Shown: positions 45,203-53,764, counted from the first letter of the stretch. The stretch: 64,000 nucleotides of DNA from Komagataeibacter sucrofermentans DSM 15973 (GCF_040581405.1 NZ_CP137157.1:1554001-1618000), one strand, 5' to 3'. The notes: a model not told the origin generated them from the letters alone. A program made the numbers and translations.

Positions 45203-47206
45203 ATGGGGGGACAGAGCACCGCATTTCCCCTGCACGGCGCCCCGGATACGGGCCTGCTGCGCCATATCCGGCGTTTTTCATGGATTTACGCGCCTTCGCT
45301 GGCCGATCTGGGCTTTGCGGTGCGCACGTCGTGCGCCGCTATCCTCTCGCTGCTCATCGCCATGTGGATGGAACTCGACAGCCCGCAATGGGCACCGCTG
45401 ACCGTGTGGGTCGTGGCGCAGTCCTCACGCGGGGAGAGCCTGTCAAAGGCGCGATGGCGGATTGTGGGCACGCTGGCGGGCAGTGTGGCCGCGATTACGC
45501 TCATGGCCGCCTTTCCGCAGGCCCCGGCCATGTTCTTTGTCTGCCTGGCACTCTGGATCGGGCTGTGCTGCGCCCTTGCCACCCTGCTTGATCAGTATCG
45601 CGCCTACGGGCTGGTGCTGACGGGGTTCACCTCCGCCATCATCGCAACCGGGGCCATCGTGCAGCCCGATGATGTGTTTGCCGTAAGCGTTGCGCGTAGC
45701 AGCTACATCATACTGGGCGTGCTGTGCGAGGCGGTGCTAGCCGTACTGTTCATGCCCAACATGGTCGAACGCACCCGCGCGCAGTTGCAGGCGCGGCTGG
45801 ACGATACATTCCACGCCACCTGCGCCGCCATTCCGCAATTACTGGGCATGACCGCGCCTGCTGCCCGGCAGGCCGCGACCGGCAGGCTGCTGGACCGGAT
45901 CATGGCTTTTAGCGGGCAGATCGAATTCGCGGCCCTCGAACTCGGGCCGCGCAACCGGGTGGGCGATCATGCCCGCCGCGCGCTGGCGGGCATGCTGGTC
46001 ATGCTTGCCCATGCCCGCGCCCTGCAGATCCTCTCCCCCCGGCCTGATGCCAGCCCCCTGCCCGCGCATGAGCCACCCGAGCGCGCGCTGGCCACATGGC
46101 TGCACGACCATGCGCCCCCGCCCGACCCTGACAACATGGCGGCACACGCCTGGCAGCCGGTTGCCGTGGCGCTGACGCATGAAGCCACGGTGGTGCATGA
46201 TGAAATGCTGGCCTGCCAGGCCACCCGCCATGACGACCGGTTCCGCTTCAGCCTGACCTCGCGCCGCCATGCGCGTGAGGCGGTGCATAACGGCATCCGC
46301 TCCAGCACTGCCATCATGATGGCAGCCGTGATGTGGGAGATCACGGCATGGCATCATGGCCCGGCCTTCATCTCGTTCGTGGCGCTGATCTACGGGCTGA
46401 TGGCCACGCGCGAGAACCCGCTGGTCGCCACCCTTCCCTTCCTCAAGGGGGGGCTGTGGTGCACGGCCACCGCCGCCATCATGGCGCTGTGGGTCATACC
46501 GGCCATCACCTCGCCCGAGATGCTGCTCGCGGCCCTGCTGGTGCCCATGACCATTGGCGGGCTGGCCGCGCGCAGGCCGCAGCTTGCGGGCCATGCCTTC
46601 TCGTTCAACATGTTCCTGCCCGTGCTGATCGGCCCGATGAACCAGGGGCGGTATGACGAGGTCGCCTTTCTCAACAACGCGCTGGCCTTCGTGGCCAGTA
46701 TCGTGTTCGTTCTGCTGACCTACAGGCTGGTCATCCCCTTCCGGCTTGATGTGCATATCCGCCGCACCGCTGCGGCCATAAACCGCCGGCTGCGCCATCT
46801 GGCCCAGAGCCGCGATCGCACCAATGCCACGGCGTGGCTGGGCGCCTGCGCGGCAAGCCTCGTACGCATCCTGCATCAGGCCACCGCCGTGCCGCAGCCT
46901 ACCGTCAATGCCTGCCTGAGCGAGCAGATCGGGGCGATGACGGTGGGCCTGTACATCATCCGCCTGCGCGACATGTTGCGCACGGGCGCACTGCCGCCAC
47001 GGGCCATGCGCATGGTCGCGCTTTTTCTGGCGCGGTGGCAGCGCGGGCAGGCTGGCCCCACCACCGCACATGTGCTGGCCTGGCTGCGCCATGAACAGAC
47101 CCGCCCCCATGCGGCGCACGACCGCGCAAGCCTGGCCGAGGCCGTGGCCTGCCTGCACATCATTGCCGCAAGCCTGCATGAGCATGAGCCGGACGTGCCA
47201 TGGTAA
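45203..47206 (+). CDS. FUSC-family (AaeB-like) efflux protein
   Basis: A 667-residue inner-membrane protein with the duplicated FUSC design: a first set of about six helices at 38-185 (FAVRTSCAAILSLLIAMWME, with SPQWAPLTVWVVAQSSRGES), a soluble domain to about 370, and a second set at 370-530. It resembles AaeB and other aromatic-acid efflux or multidrug proteins. There is no AaeA membrane-fusion gene next to it, so its partner is unknown. The ATG follows AAAGGC. Confidence 0.88.
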   Translation: MGGQSTAFPLHGAPDTGLLRHIRRFSWIYAPSLADLGFAVRTSCAAILSLLIAMWMELDSPQWAPLTVWVVAQSSRGESLSKARWRIVGTLAGSVAAITLMAAFPQAPAMFFVCLALWIGLCCALATLLDQYRAYGLVLTGFTSAIIATGAIVQPDDVFAVSVARSSYIILGVLCEAVLAVLFMPNMVERTRAQLQARLDDTFHATCAAIPQLLGMTAPAARQAATGRLLDRIMAFSGQIEFAALELGPRNRVGDHARRALAGMLVMLAHARALQILSPRPDASPLPAHEPPERALATWLHDHAPPPDPDNMAAHAWQPVAVALTHEATVVHDEMLACQATRHDDRFRFSLTSRRHAREAVHNGIRSSTAIMMAAVMWEITAWHHGPAFISFVALIYGLMATRENPLVATLPFLKGGLWCTATAAIMALWVIPAITSPEMLLAALLVPMTIGGLAARRPQLAGHAFSFNMFLPVLIGPMNQGRYDEVAFLNNALAFVASIVFVLLTYRLVIPFRLDVHIRRTAAAINRRLRHLAQSRDRTNATAWLGACAASLVRILHQATAVPQPTVNACLSEQIGAMTVGLYIIRLRDMLRTGALPPRAMRMVALFLARWQRGQAGPTTAHVLAWLRHEQTRPHAAHDRASLAEAVACLHIIAASLHEHEPDVPW

Positions 47207-47276
47207 GGTGACAAAATATGTCGTATCGGATATGCCATGAGCGCATTATTATCACATGCACAAAAGGGACTATTTC

Positions 47277-47642
47277 ATGCGTAAGATTGTTACAGCTGCC
47301 GCCATCGCGGCCATCACATGCGTTACCGCCACCGCGCAGGCCGAGCCGGGCGGCTGCCTGAAATATGGCGCCGTAGGGGCCGTGGGCGGCCATGTAGCAG
47401 GTAAGCACACCATGCTCGGCGCTGCCGCCGGTTGCGTGACCGGCATGTACAAGCGCCACGAATACCGCAAGGAAGCCCGTGCCAAAGCCAAGCTGTATGA
47501 CCAGGAACACCCCGGCGCGAAGGGCACCTACATGGAGAAGGCAACGGCCTATGACGTGGAACACTCGACCACGCCGGGCAAGATGACGCCTGAAACCCCG
47601 GCCACCACTCCCGCGCAGCCGGACAGCAGCGCGAAGATGTAA
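47277..47642 (+). CDS. Glycine-zipper exported protein
   Basis: A 121-residue protein with a signal peptide (1-22, ending AQA). After a short Cys-containing segment comes a glycine-zipper pair (YGAVGAVGGHVAGKHTMLGA, AAGCVTG) as found in outer-membrane-associated 2TM zipper proteins; then a charged helix and a Thr/Pro-rich tail. I chose the ATG at 47277 because AAGGGAC precedes it. Function unknown; it follows the FUSC gene closely. Confidence 0.75.
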   Translation: MRKIVTAAAIAAITCVTATAQAEPGGCLKYGAVGAVGGHVAGKHTMLGAAAGCVTGMYKRHEYRKEARAKAKLYDQEHPGAKGTYMEKATAYDVEHSTTPGKMTPETPATTPAQPDSSAKM

Positions 47643-47725
47643 GCTTGCGGGTCCGCAGGGCGCGTGCTTCGGGCCGCCCTGCGGACCCCTGCGCTTTACC
47701 CCTGCCCACACGGCCAAGGACCGCC

Positions 47726-48001
47726 ATGCGCGCCATTCTCTTCCTGTTTCGCTCGACACTGGCCATTGCGCTGGTGGCAGGCCTTACATGGTGGCTGGCC
47801 GGGCCTTTCTTCCACATGCCAGTGCTCGGCGTGGCGCTGGCGGTGGAAGCCGTTGCCTTCTGGGTGTGCGGGCTGCTCTATACAGAGGACTATCCGCACC
47901 ACATGGCCACGTTCGCGGGCATGACCATTGCGCTCGGGCTGCTGAGCATTGGCGTCATGCTGCCCTTTGCGCGGCAATATGTCATGATTCACCCGGCCTG
48001 A
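47726..48001 (+). CDS. Small two- or three-helix membrane protein
   Basis: A 91-residue, very hydrophobic protein with helices near 5-22, 29-47 and 62-80. The ATG at 47726 has AAGGACCGCC upstream; a longer frame starting at 47645 has no ribosome site. No conserved motif is seen. It may be in an operon with the glycine-zipper gene 83 bases before it. Confidence 0.65.
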   Translation: MRAILFLFRSTLAIALVAGLTWWLAGPFFHMPVLGVALAVEAVAFWVCGLLYTEDYPHHMATFAGMTIALGLLSIGVMLPFARQYVMIHPA

Positions 48002-48703
48002 CGGGCACGGACAATTATTTTTTCATATTGGCTCAATTTAAGGAAAACTATTATCCATAAATGAAGTTAATGGGATGTGGCTTTCGTGACACCACAACGT
48101 CTCCCAATCCCTAAACTTGGCGTCCCGTCTTCCGGCGGGACGCCCTTTTTTTTGCTCAGGCTTTCTGCAGGCCGGGCTGGCATAGGTCAACAACCTGCCA
48201 TCGCGCCCCCTCACCTTGTCGGGCACCTTGAGCTCGGCTCGGCGCGCCATACATCCGGCCCCACCCGGACGGAGTGGCGGTGCGCATCGCCCTTCCCGTT
48301 CACCACATTGCCGGGACAATGCCGGTCGATGCACTGCAACAGGCGGTTGCGGCTGTACGGGGAGCCTGATCCGGGGCCCATGCTGCAAAACAGCTCACCC
48401 TGTGGGGTGCGAAGCCTTCTCCTGCCGAGAGGGCAACCATTTTTCGCTCAACGGCTTCCCCATCCCATCTGGTGCTGCTGGAAAAGACCGTTGCTGTGTA
48501 AGGATTTCAAAGAAAGCATTTGTGACAGTTTCATGAAATTTGCCTGTCCATGACAGGACAGACGTTTTCTGTTTCTGTCATTGTGTCATGATCCGCCTCA
48601 ACGGCGCCCTGCGCACAAACCCCGCTTCATGCGCGCAGGCCACCAGATGAATACGCGCCTGACCCTGCCCTTTCGTAACCTCCAGTGTTGTTCAAGCCAT
48701 ACC
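48002..48703. other. Gap with candidate sRNA and gene remnant
   Basis: About 700 bases. The left part holds a stem-rich stretch ending in a strong terminator (48119-48153) with no ORF before it, so a small RNA transcribed from the AT-rich region at 48010-48060 is possible. Further on, about 48240-48375, a plus-strand frame after a stop reads VRIALPVHHIAGTMPVDALQ and then AVAAVRGA before a stop; it looks like the tail of a lost protein. Confidence 0.35.
48119..48153 (+). terminator. Strong intrinsic terminator, possible sRNA end
   Basis: Arms GGCGTCCCG and CGGGACGCC around TCTTCCGG, followed by a run of T (nine bases with one interruption). It lies 118 bases after the preceding stop codon, beyond an independent small hairpin (TGTGG/CCACA). 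Confidence 0.85.
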
Positions 48704-49558
48704 ATGACCAGATCCAGACCTGCCGCCCTTTTCGCCCACCCTGCATGGGGGCTGGGGCTGCCCCTTCTGGCGGGGCTGTTTGCCGCAGCCGCGCTGGCCA
48801 GCACGCCCTGCCCCGCGGCCGACCCGCTTGAGCCCACAACGCCCGAGACGGGATATTTCACCCCCGCCACCCAGCCGGATGCAACCGCCTACCTGCCACC
48901 TCCGCCCCAGCCCGGCACGGTGCGGCAGGCGAATGATGACCAGGCTTTCGCCGCCACCCGCGCCTTGCGGGGCAGTCCACGCTGGGCGCTTGCAACGGCG
49001 GATGCCGACCTGCATGAAAATGCGCTGCTGCACAGCTTCTCCTGTGCGGCCAGCCTGCCCCTGAGCACCAGAAATGCGCCAAAACTCAGCGCGATCATTC
49101 ACAAGATGGATGTGTCGGAAATTGCCGACATGCGTCAAAGCAAGGCCTACTGGCACCGGCCGCGGCCCTTTATAGGGAACAGCCAGCCCATCTGCACCGA
49201 AAAGGATCGGGCGCATCTGGCCACGTCGGGCGCCTATCCTTCCGGCCACACCATGCTGGGCTGGAGCACGGCGCTTGTGCTGGCCGAACTGCTGCCTGAC
49301 CGCGCAACGCAGATCCTGCAACGTGGCCGGGTGTTTGGCGAGAGCCGGATCATATGCGGCGTGCATTGGGAAAGTGACGTGCAGGCAGGCTACATGCTGG
49401 GCTCAGCCGAGATTGCCGCCCTGCATGGAAGCCCGGCCTTCCGCGCGGATATGGATACGGCCCGGACGGAACTGGCCGCCCTGCGCGGCAAGGCCCCAAC
49501 GGCAGCGACGCCATCATGCGCCCTTGAGCAGGAGGCAGCCAGCCATTCGCCCCTGTAA
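48704..49558 (+). CDS. Class A nonspecific acid phosphatase
   Basis: A 284-residue PAP2-superfamily phosphatase with a signal peptide (hydrophobic 15-33, ending AAD). The three-part motif is complete: KAYWHRPRPF, YPSGHTMLGW and GESRIICGVHWESD. The catalytic histidines are the one in PSGH and the one in VHWESD. Such periplasmic enzymes release phosphate from many monoesters. I prefer the ATG at 48704 because it begins a standard signal peptide; no start has a strong ribosome site, and ATG 48647 is an alternative. Confidence 0.88.
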   Translation: MTRSRPAALFAHPAWGLGLPLLAGLFAAAALASTPCPAADPLEPTTPETGYFTPATQPDATAYLPPPPQPGTVRQANDDQAFAATRALRGSPRWALATADADLHENALLHSFSCAASLPLSTRNAPKLSAIIHKMDVSEIADMRQSKAYWHRPRPFIGNSQPICTEKDRAHLATSGAYPSGHTMLGWSTALVLAELLPDRATQILQRGRVFGESRIICGVHWESDVQAGYMLGSAEIAALHGSPAFRADMDTARTELAALRGKAPTAATPSCALEQEAASHSPL

Positions 49559-49799
49559 TGAATTCAACAGGCTCTGACCCAGCGTCGATTTATCGCCGCC
49601 CCGTGCCTCACTATGTCATTGCGTTGCAACAGGATGTGGATTTGTGAACACAGGCATGGGCCAAATCACATGAAGGCCGCCGCCCGCGCGGAGGACGATA
49701 TAGGCAGTGCGCCTGCTTTATAATAGGATCGACTAGGAAACGATTGAAAAGCCTGTTTTTCCGACGGCTTCAAATAATTGCCATATCTGGAAACGATCG

Positions 49800-50258
49800 A
49801 TGAAAAAAAGACTGCTGGCCGCCCTGTTCTCCCTTTCCCTTCCCGCAGCGCCTGCCCTCGCGGCGGATGGCGCAGCCCTGTTCCAGACCAACTGCAGCGC
49901 CTGCCACCAGGCCGATGGCCAGGGCGTGCCCGGGCAGTTCCCGCCGCTGGCCGGGCGCGTAAGCAAGATCGCCGCAACACCGGAAGGCAGGCAGTATGTC
50001 ATTGCCGTGGCGCTGAATGGCCTGATGGGGCCGATTACCGCTGCGGGCAATACCTATGCAAGCTTCATGCCGCCCTTCAAGACCCTGCCCGATGACCAGA
50101 TCGCAGCCATTCTGAACCATGTTGCGGGCCTGCCCTCAGGCCCCGATGCAACCGTGTTTACTGCTGAAGACGTTGCCGCGGGCCGCAAGGAATCCCTGAC
50201 CCCACCCGCCGTAATTGAAAAGCGCAAGGCGCTTGACGCGCAGCATCCGCTGCCCTGA
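49800..50258 (+). CDS. Periplasmic c-type cytochrome
   Basis: A 152-residue monohaem cytochrome c with a signal peptide (1-21, ending ALA). The haem site CSACH is at 32-36 in TNCSACHQADGQGVPG, and the axial methionine is likely in FMPPFKTLPDDQ. A C-terminal extension of about 40 residues is polar. It converges on the RidA-cytochrome-amine oxidase operon with a terminator between. It may serve that operon or another periplasmic dehydrogenase. Confidence 0.9.
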   Translation: MKKRLLAALFSLSLPAAPALAADGAALFQTNCSACHQADGQGVPGQFPPLAGRVSKIAATPEGRQYVIAVALNGLMGPITAAGNTYASFMPPFKTLPDDQIAAILNHVAGLPSGPDATVFTAEDVAAGRKESLTPPAVIEKRKALDAQHPLP

Positions 50259-50275
50259 GCCGCAGGCACAAAAAA

Positions 50276-50303
50276 GGGGGATCGAGCCGATCCCCCTTTT
50301 TTT
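50276..50303 (+). terminator. Terminator after cytochrome c gene
   Basis: Arms GGGGGATCG and CGATCCCCC around a three-base loop, with a run of T after and a run of A before. It can work in both directions. Confidence 0.92.
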
Positions 50304-50319
50304 ATGGCGTTTGGCAAGA

Positions 50320-50345
50320 ATGCCGCCTTTTTGACAAGGCGGCAT
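50320..50345. repeat. GCCGCC/GGCGGC hairpin element
   Basis: Arms ATGCCGCCTT and AAGGCGGCAT around TTTGAC. It lies just after the ridA-type stop on the minus strand, so it may end that operon. Family copy. Confidence 0.75.
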
Positions 50346-50355
50346 GCGGAAAGGT

Positions 50356-50868
50356 TTATTTGCCCGGCGCGCGCACGGCCGTGGTCTCGATTTCAATCAG
50401 CCATCCCGGATTGGCCAGATGCGCCACGCCAAAGGCCGAGCGCACCGGCAGGTTGGGCTGCTTGGCCGAAGGACCGTAGAACTGGGTGTAGGCTTTCATC
50501 ATGCCGTCAAAGTCAAGCTTGCCCAGCTTGGGGTCTTCCACCATGTAGACATGCATCTGCACCACGTCGCCCATGCCCAGACCCAGCTTTTTCAGCTCAT
50601 CCTGAATGCGCTGCAGGGCTGCATAGGTCTGCGCCTGCGTATCGCCATAGGCGGCAAGGCTCTTGGGGTCGGCCTTCTTGTCCTGCACCGGCGCGCCCAT
50701 GCCGCTGAGATAGACGGTGGAGGCCCCCGCAGGCACCTCGATGGCGGTGGAAATGGGGAATTTCCCCTCCACATGGCGCACGATACCATCATCGGCATAA
50801 GCAGGCATGGCAGCCGCCATGCCGCCAAGAACGGCCATGGCGGCAACGGTTTTTTTCAGGTCGAACAT
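50356..50868 (-). CDS. Exported RidA-family imine deaminase
   Basis: A 170-residue RidA (YjgF/YER057c/UK114) protein with an N-terminal signal peptide (hydrophobic 9-21, ending AYA). Cytosolic RidA hydrolyses reactive 2-imino acids to 2-keto acids. The catalytic arginine in PVRSAFGVAHL and the glutamate in LIEIETTAV are both present, so activity is likely. Its start (ATG 50868, AGGAG upstream) follows the cytochrome c stop by four bases. Export places it with the flavin amine oxidase, whose imine product it could hydrolyse. A periplasmic location is unusual for RidA. Confidence 0.88.
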   Translation of the reverse strand: MFDLKKTVAAMAVLGGMAAAMPAYADDGIVRHVEGKFPISTAIEVPAGASTVYLSGMGAPVQDKKADPKSLAAYGDTQAQTYAALQRIQDELKKLGLGMGDVVQMHVYMVEDPKLGKLDFDGMMKAYTQFYGPSAKQPNLPVRSAFGVAHLANPGWLIEIETTAVRAPGK

Positions 50869-50872
50869 TCTC

Positions 50873-51298
50873 TTACTGCTCCTGTGGTGTTGCGGGGGGC
50901 CGCTGGGCCGCCACGTCAGACGCACTTACGGCATCGGTATAGTGATTGCCAAAATGGGTGCGGATATAATTCACCACATTGGCGATCTGGTCATCTTTGA
51001 GCGTGCCTGAAAACCACGGCATGCCACCATAACCATTCAGGATCACATAAACCGGGTAGGCGCTGCTCTGCAGCTTGGCGTTGCCTGCAAAGGCCGGGAA
51101 CTGCGCCCCGGCCCCCATCGCGCCCTTGCCATCAGGCATGTGGCAGCCCTGGCAGACATGGCGGTACACATCCTCGCCGGTATTGAGCGGCTGCACGCTG
51201 CCCACCACGGCGGCGGCGCTATCGGCGCGCGCGGGGCCAACGGGGGCGGCAAGCAGCGGCAGGGCCGCAAGCGCGGACAGGAGAAGGATCTTACGCAT
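50873..51298 (-). CDS. Periplasmic c-type cytochrome of the amine oxidase operon
   Basis: A 141-residue monohaem cytochrome with a signal peptide (1-25, ending ARA). The haem site CQGCH is at about 49-53 in HVCQGCHMPDGKGAMG, and the axial methionine is probably in GGMPWFSG. The start overlaps the amine oxidase stop by one base, so translation is coupled. It is the probable electron acceptor of that flavoprotein. Confidence 0.92.
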   Translation of the reverse strand: MRKILLLSALAALPLLAAPVGPARADSAAAVVGSVQPLNTGEDVYRHVCQGCHMPDGKGAMGAGAQFPAFAGNAKLQSSAYPVYVILNGYGGMPWFSGTLKDDQIANVVNYIRTHFGNHYTDAVSASDVAAQRPPATPQEQ

Positions 51299-52902
51299 CA
51301 GCTGGCTCCCTGCGCGCGCTTGTGCAACTGGGTTACGGCATCAAGGGCGGACAGGATGGCGCCTTCCTGCCAGCAGCCGACATAGGATGCGTGCTCGCCT
51401 GCCAGAACCACGCGGTTATCCATCGCGCACAGGGCCTTGTAGTGGGTCTTGCGGGCCTGCTCGCTCCACATCGAGCAGCAGCCCATGGACCACGGCACGC
51501 GGCTCCAGGCGAAGCTCACGCCGTTGGAGAATTCCTTGCGGTAATGCCTGGGGTGGATGGCCTCGCCCTGTGCCAGCGCGTGCTCGATGCGCTCCTGCGG
51601 CGTCATGCCCGCAAAATCGTAGGCTGCCGGGCCAAACATGTAGCCGCCAAGCAGCACGGCTGGCCCGCGCGAGAAGTAACCATGGCTGGGATAGGAGATC
51701 TGGCTGATGGGCTGGTCGGTAAAGCTGATGCCGCCGTAGATCTGGTCTTCTTCCTCCCAGAAGCGGCGCTTGAACTCCAGCCCGAGCTTGACGGAGGAGG
51801 CATAGGGCACCGCCATGATCGCGGCCTTGAGCGGCGCGCTGACCTGCACGTCAAGCTGCGAGAGCACGGGCAGCGGTATGGTGCATACGCAGTAATCGGC
51901 CTTGGCCTCACGCACGACGCCGCCATGGTTCATGTCGTTATAGGTAACGCTTACGCCCTTGTCGTCCTGATGGATGGACGTGACCTTGCAGTTGAGCGTG
52001 ATGAGATCGTGCACCTGGCGGTTGAAGCCCTTGCCGATCATGTCCATGCCGCCCACGGGCTGGAACATGGTGGTCTGCATGTCGAGGCGTTCGTGGAAGG
52101 CCATCCACGTCCACAGGCCCGAACCCAGCACGTCCTTGCGGTCGAACAGGTCAGAGGGCACCGGCTCGCCATTCAGGCCGCCGCCCTGCGCCTTTTCATA
52201 GCCACGACATTCGGAGCTGATCACGCCCTTGCGGTAGTTCAGCCCGGAATCAAGGCTGCCCCACTGGCGCATGGCCGTGCGCAGGTGCTCGCGCTCATCA
52301 GGCGAGACCACATCATCAAGCTTGTGCTGGTCAATCGCCTTGCCCAGCAATTCGGCGGTAAAGCCATTGAAGTCAGCGGCATACTCGCGGTAGCGCACGG
52401 CCTTGCCGCCAAATGCCTTGCTCGAATGCAGCCATGAATTGTGGTTGAGCTCGACAAACGGCTCGAGTTCCACACCAAATTCCCGGCAGTAATGCAGCAG
52501 GCCCTGATGGTGGTAGGGAATGCGCCACGGGCCGGGATTGATGTAGTTGCCCGATGCGAAACCGACCTTCTGGGTGGCGCCGCCAAGCTCGGTTACCGTG
52601 TCACCGCCACGCAGGCTGATGTTGCGGCCACCGGCGCGCCCCTGAAACTCCAGTATCTGAACCTGATAGCCCGCCTTGCGTAGTTCGTAAGCGGAAAGCA
52701 TGCCCGCAAGCCCTGCGCCAAGCACCAGCACGCGGGTGCCGCGCTTTGCACCCGACAGAACGGGCGGCGCGGTAAAGTCCGTGCCCTGCGCATGGCCCAT
52801 GGAAGTCATGGCTTGATACAGCGCGGCACTACCGGCCAACGTACCGATACGGGTAAGGAGTTGCCTACGCGTGGGGGCTTTGCGTGGATGAGCGTTTGTC
52901 AT
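51298..52902 (-). CDS. Tat-exported flavin amine oxidase
   Basis: A 534-residue flavoprotein of the monoamine/L-amino-acid oxidase family. The Tat signal is TRRQLLTRIGTLAG (11-24). The FAD dinucleotide motif is VLGAGLAGMLSAYELRKAG (60-78) with the GRAGGR loop near 86-91. The C-terminal FAD segment VVLAGEHASYVGCWQEGAI with a conserved aromatic pair is present. The start at the ATG at 52902 gives the Tat motif near the N-terminus; the ribosome site is weak. Likely substrates are amines or L-amino acids. Coupling to a cytochrome c suggests dehydrogenase action rather than hydrogen peroxide production. Confidence 0.92.
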   Translation of the reverse strand: MTNAHPRKAPTRRQLLTRIGTLAGSAALYQAMTSMGHAQGTDFTAPPVLSGAKRGTRVLVLGAGLAGMLSAYELRKAGYQVQILEFQGRAGGRNISLRGGDTVTELGGATQKVGFASGNYINPGPWRIPYHHQGLLHYCREFGVELEPFVELNHNSWLHSSKAFGGKAVRYREYAADFNGFTAELLGKAIDQHKLDDVVSPDEREHLRTAMRQWGSLDSGLNYRKGVISSECRGYEKAQGGGLNGEPVPSDLFDRKDVLGSGLWTWMAFHERLDMQTTMFQPVGGMDMIGKGFNRQVHDLITLNCKVTSIHQDDKGVSVTYNDMNHGGVVREAKADYCVCTIPLPVLSQLDVQVSAPLKAAIMAVPYASSVKLGLEFKRRFWEEEDQIYGGISFTDQPISQISYPSHGYFSRGPAVLLGGYMFGPAAYDFAGMTPQERIEHALAQGEAIHPRHYRKEFSNGVSFAWSRVPWSMGCCSMWSEQARKTHYKALCAMDNRVVLAGEHASYVGCWQEGAILSALDAVTQLHKRAQGAS

Positions 52903-53001
52903 CAAGAAATCCCAAGCAATCAACGAAAACAGCTCATTACCCTTAACCAACAAACAGGAACTTAACCATATCTGCTCCGAAATCATTTTTTATCGGAACG
53001 A

Positions 53002-53027
53002 TTGATGTTGCTGTTATGCAACATCAA
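53002..53027. promoter_or_regulatory. Perfect 10-base inverted repeat upstream of amine oxidase operon
   Basis: Arms TTGATGTTGC and GCAACATCAA pair perfectly around a six-base spacer. It lies 100 bases upstream of the amine oxidase start. The size and symmetry suit the operator of a dimeric regulator. The regulator is not in the neighbourhood. Confidence 0.7.
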
Positions 53028-53142
53028 GCTACAGCCCCGCGCCCTATAGGCCACTCCTTGCCCCCCGATGCACAAAATAATGCTGAAAGGGCTTTAAATA
53101 TGCTTGCGTCGGGACAAACGGCATGTGTACGGGCCAAACCCG

Positions 53143-53721
53143 TCACGCCCCTGCTCCGGCATGACGAAAGCAGCCAGCCTCATGGTCATGGATCATGCCG
53201 GCGGCCTGCATCCAGGCATAGGCCGTGACCGGACCGACAAAACGAAAGCCCCGCGCCTTCAGCGCCGCTGCCATGGCCTGCGACAGGGGCGAGGCGGCCT
53301 GCACGGCCAGAGCCGGCTCATGCACCGCCTGACCGCCGGGCAACAGGCCCCACGCGAAGGTGGCAAAGTCCTCGCCCGCCGCCCGCATGGCAACATAGGC
53401 ACGGGCATTGCCGATTGCCGCCACGATCTTGGCACGGGCGCGGATAATGCCGGGATCGGCCATGAGGCGGTTGATATCGGCCTCGGCAAACCGCGCGACG
53501 CGATCAGGATCAAACCCCATGAAGGCACGGCGAAACCCCTCACGCCGCCGCAGGATCGTGCGCCATGACAGCCCCGCCTGAAAGCTTTCGAGCACCAGCA
53601 TTTCCCATAACTGGCGGCTGTCATGCACGGGCACGCCCCATTCCTCATCATGATAGGTCATCATCATGGCATCGGCCTGCGCCCATTTGCAGCGTGGGCG
53701 GGCGGGATCGGGTCTGTTCAT
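53143..53721 (-). CDS. tag: 3-methyladenine DNA glycosylase I
   Basis: Removes 3-methyladenine from DNA. It has 192 residues. Zinc-site residues are present: Cys in RPRCKWAQ and His in TYHDEEWGVPVHD at the N-terminus, His and Cys in MIHDHEAGCF at the C-terminus. The core helix-hairpin segment LVLESFQAGLSWRTILRRRE is typical. Start at the ATG at 53721 (GGAATCAGAC upstream); an ATG four codons before is possible. Independent of the neighbours in function. Confidence 0.95.
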   Translation of the reverse strand: MNRPDPARPRCKWAQADAMMMTYHDEEWGVPVHDSRQLWEMLVLESFQAGLSWRTILRRREGFRRAFMGFDPDRVARFAEADINRLMADPGIIRARAKIVAAIGNARAYVAMRAAGEDFATFAWGLLPGGQAVHEPALAVQAASPLSQAMAAALKARGFRFVGPVTAYAWMQAAGMIHDHEAGCFRHAGAGA

Positions 53722-53764
53722 GTCTGATTCCATGCGCCGGGTGGCATGCTGTCCGCTCCCGATC

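Noticed and set aside
53002-53027. FNR box
   Set aside because: The arms begin and end with TTGAT and ATCAA, but the spacing is 16 bases rather than four, so the palindrome is not an FNR site.
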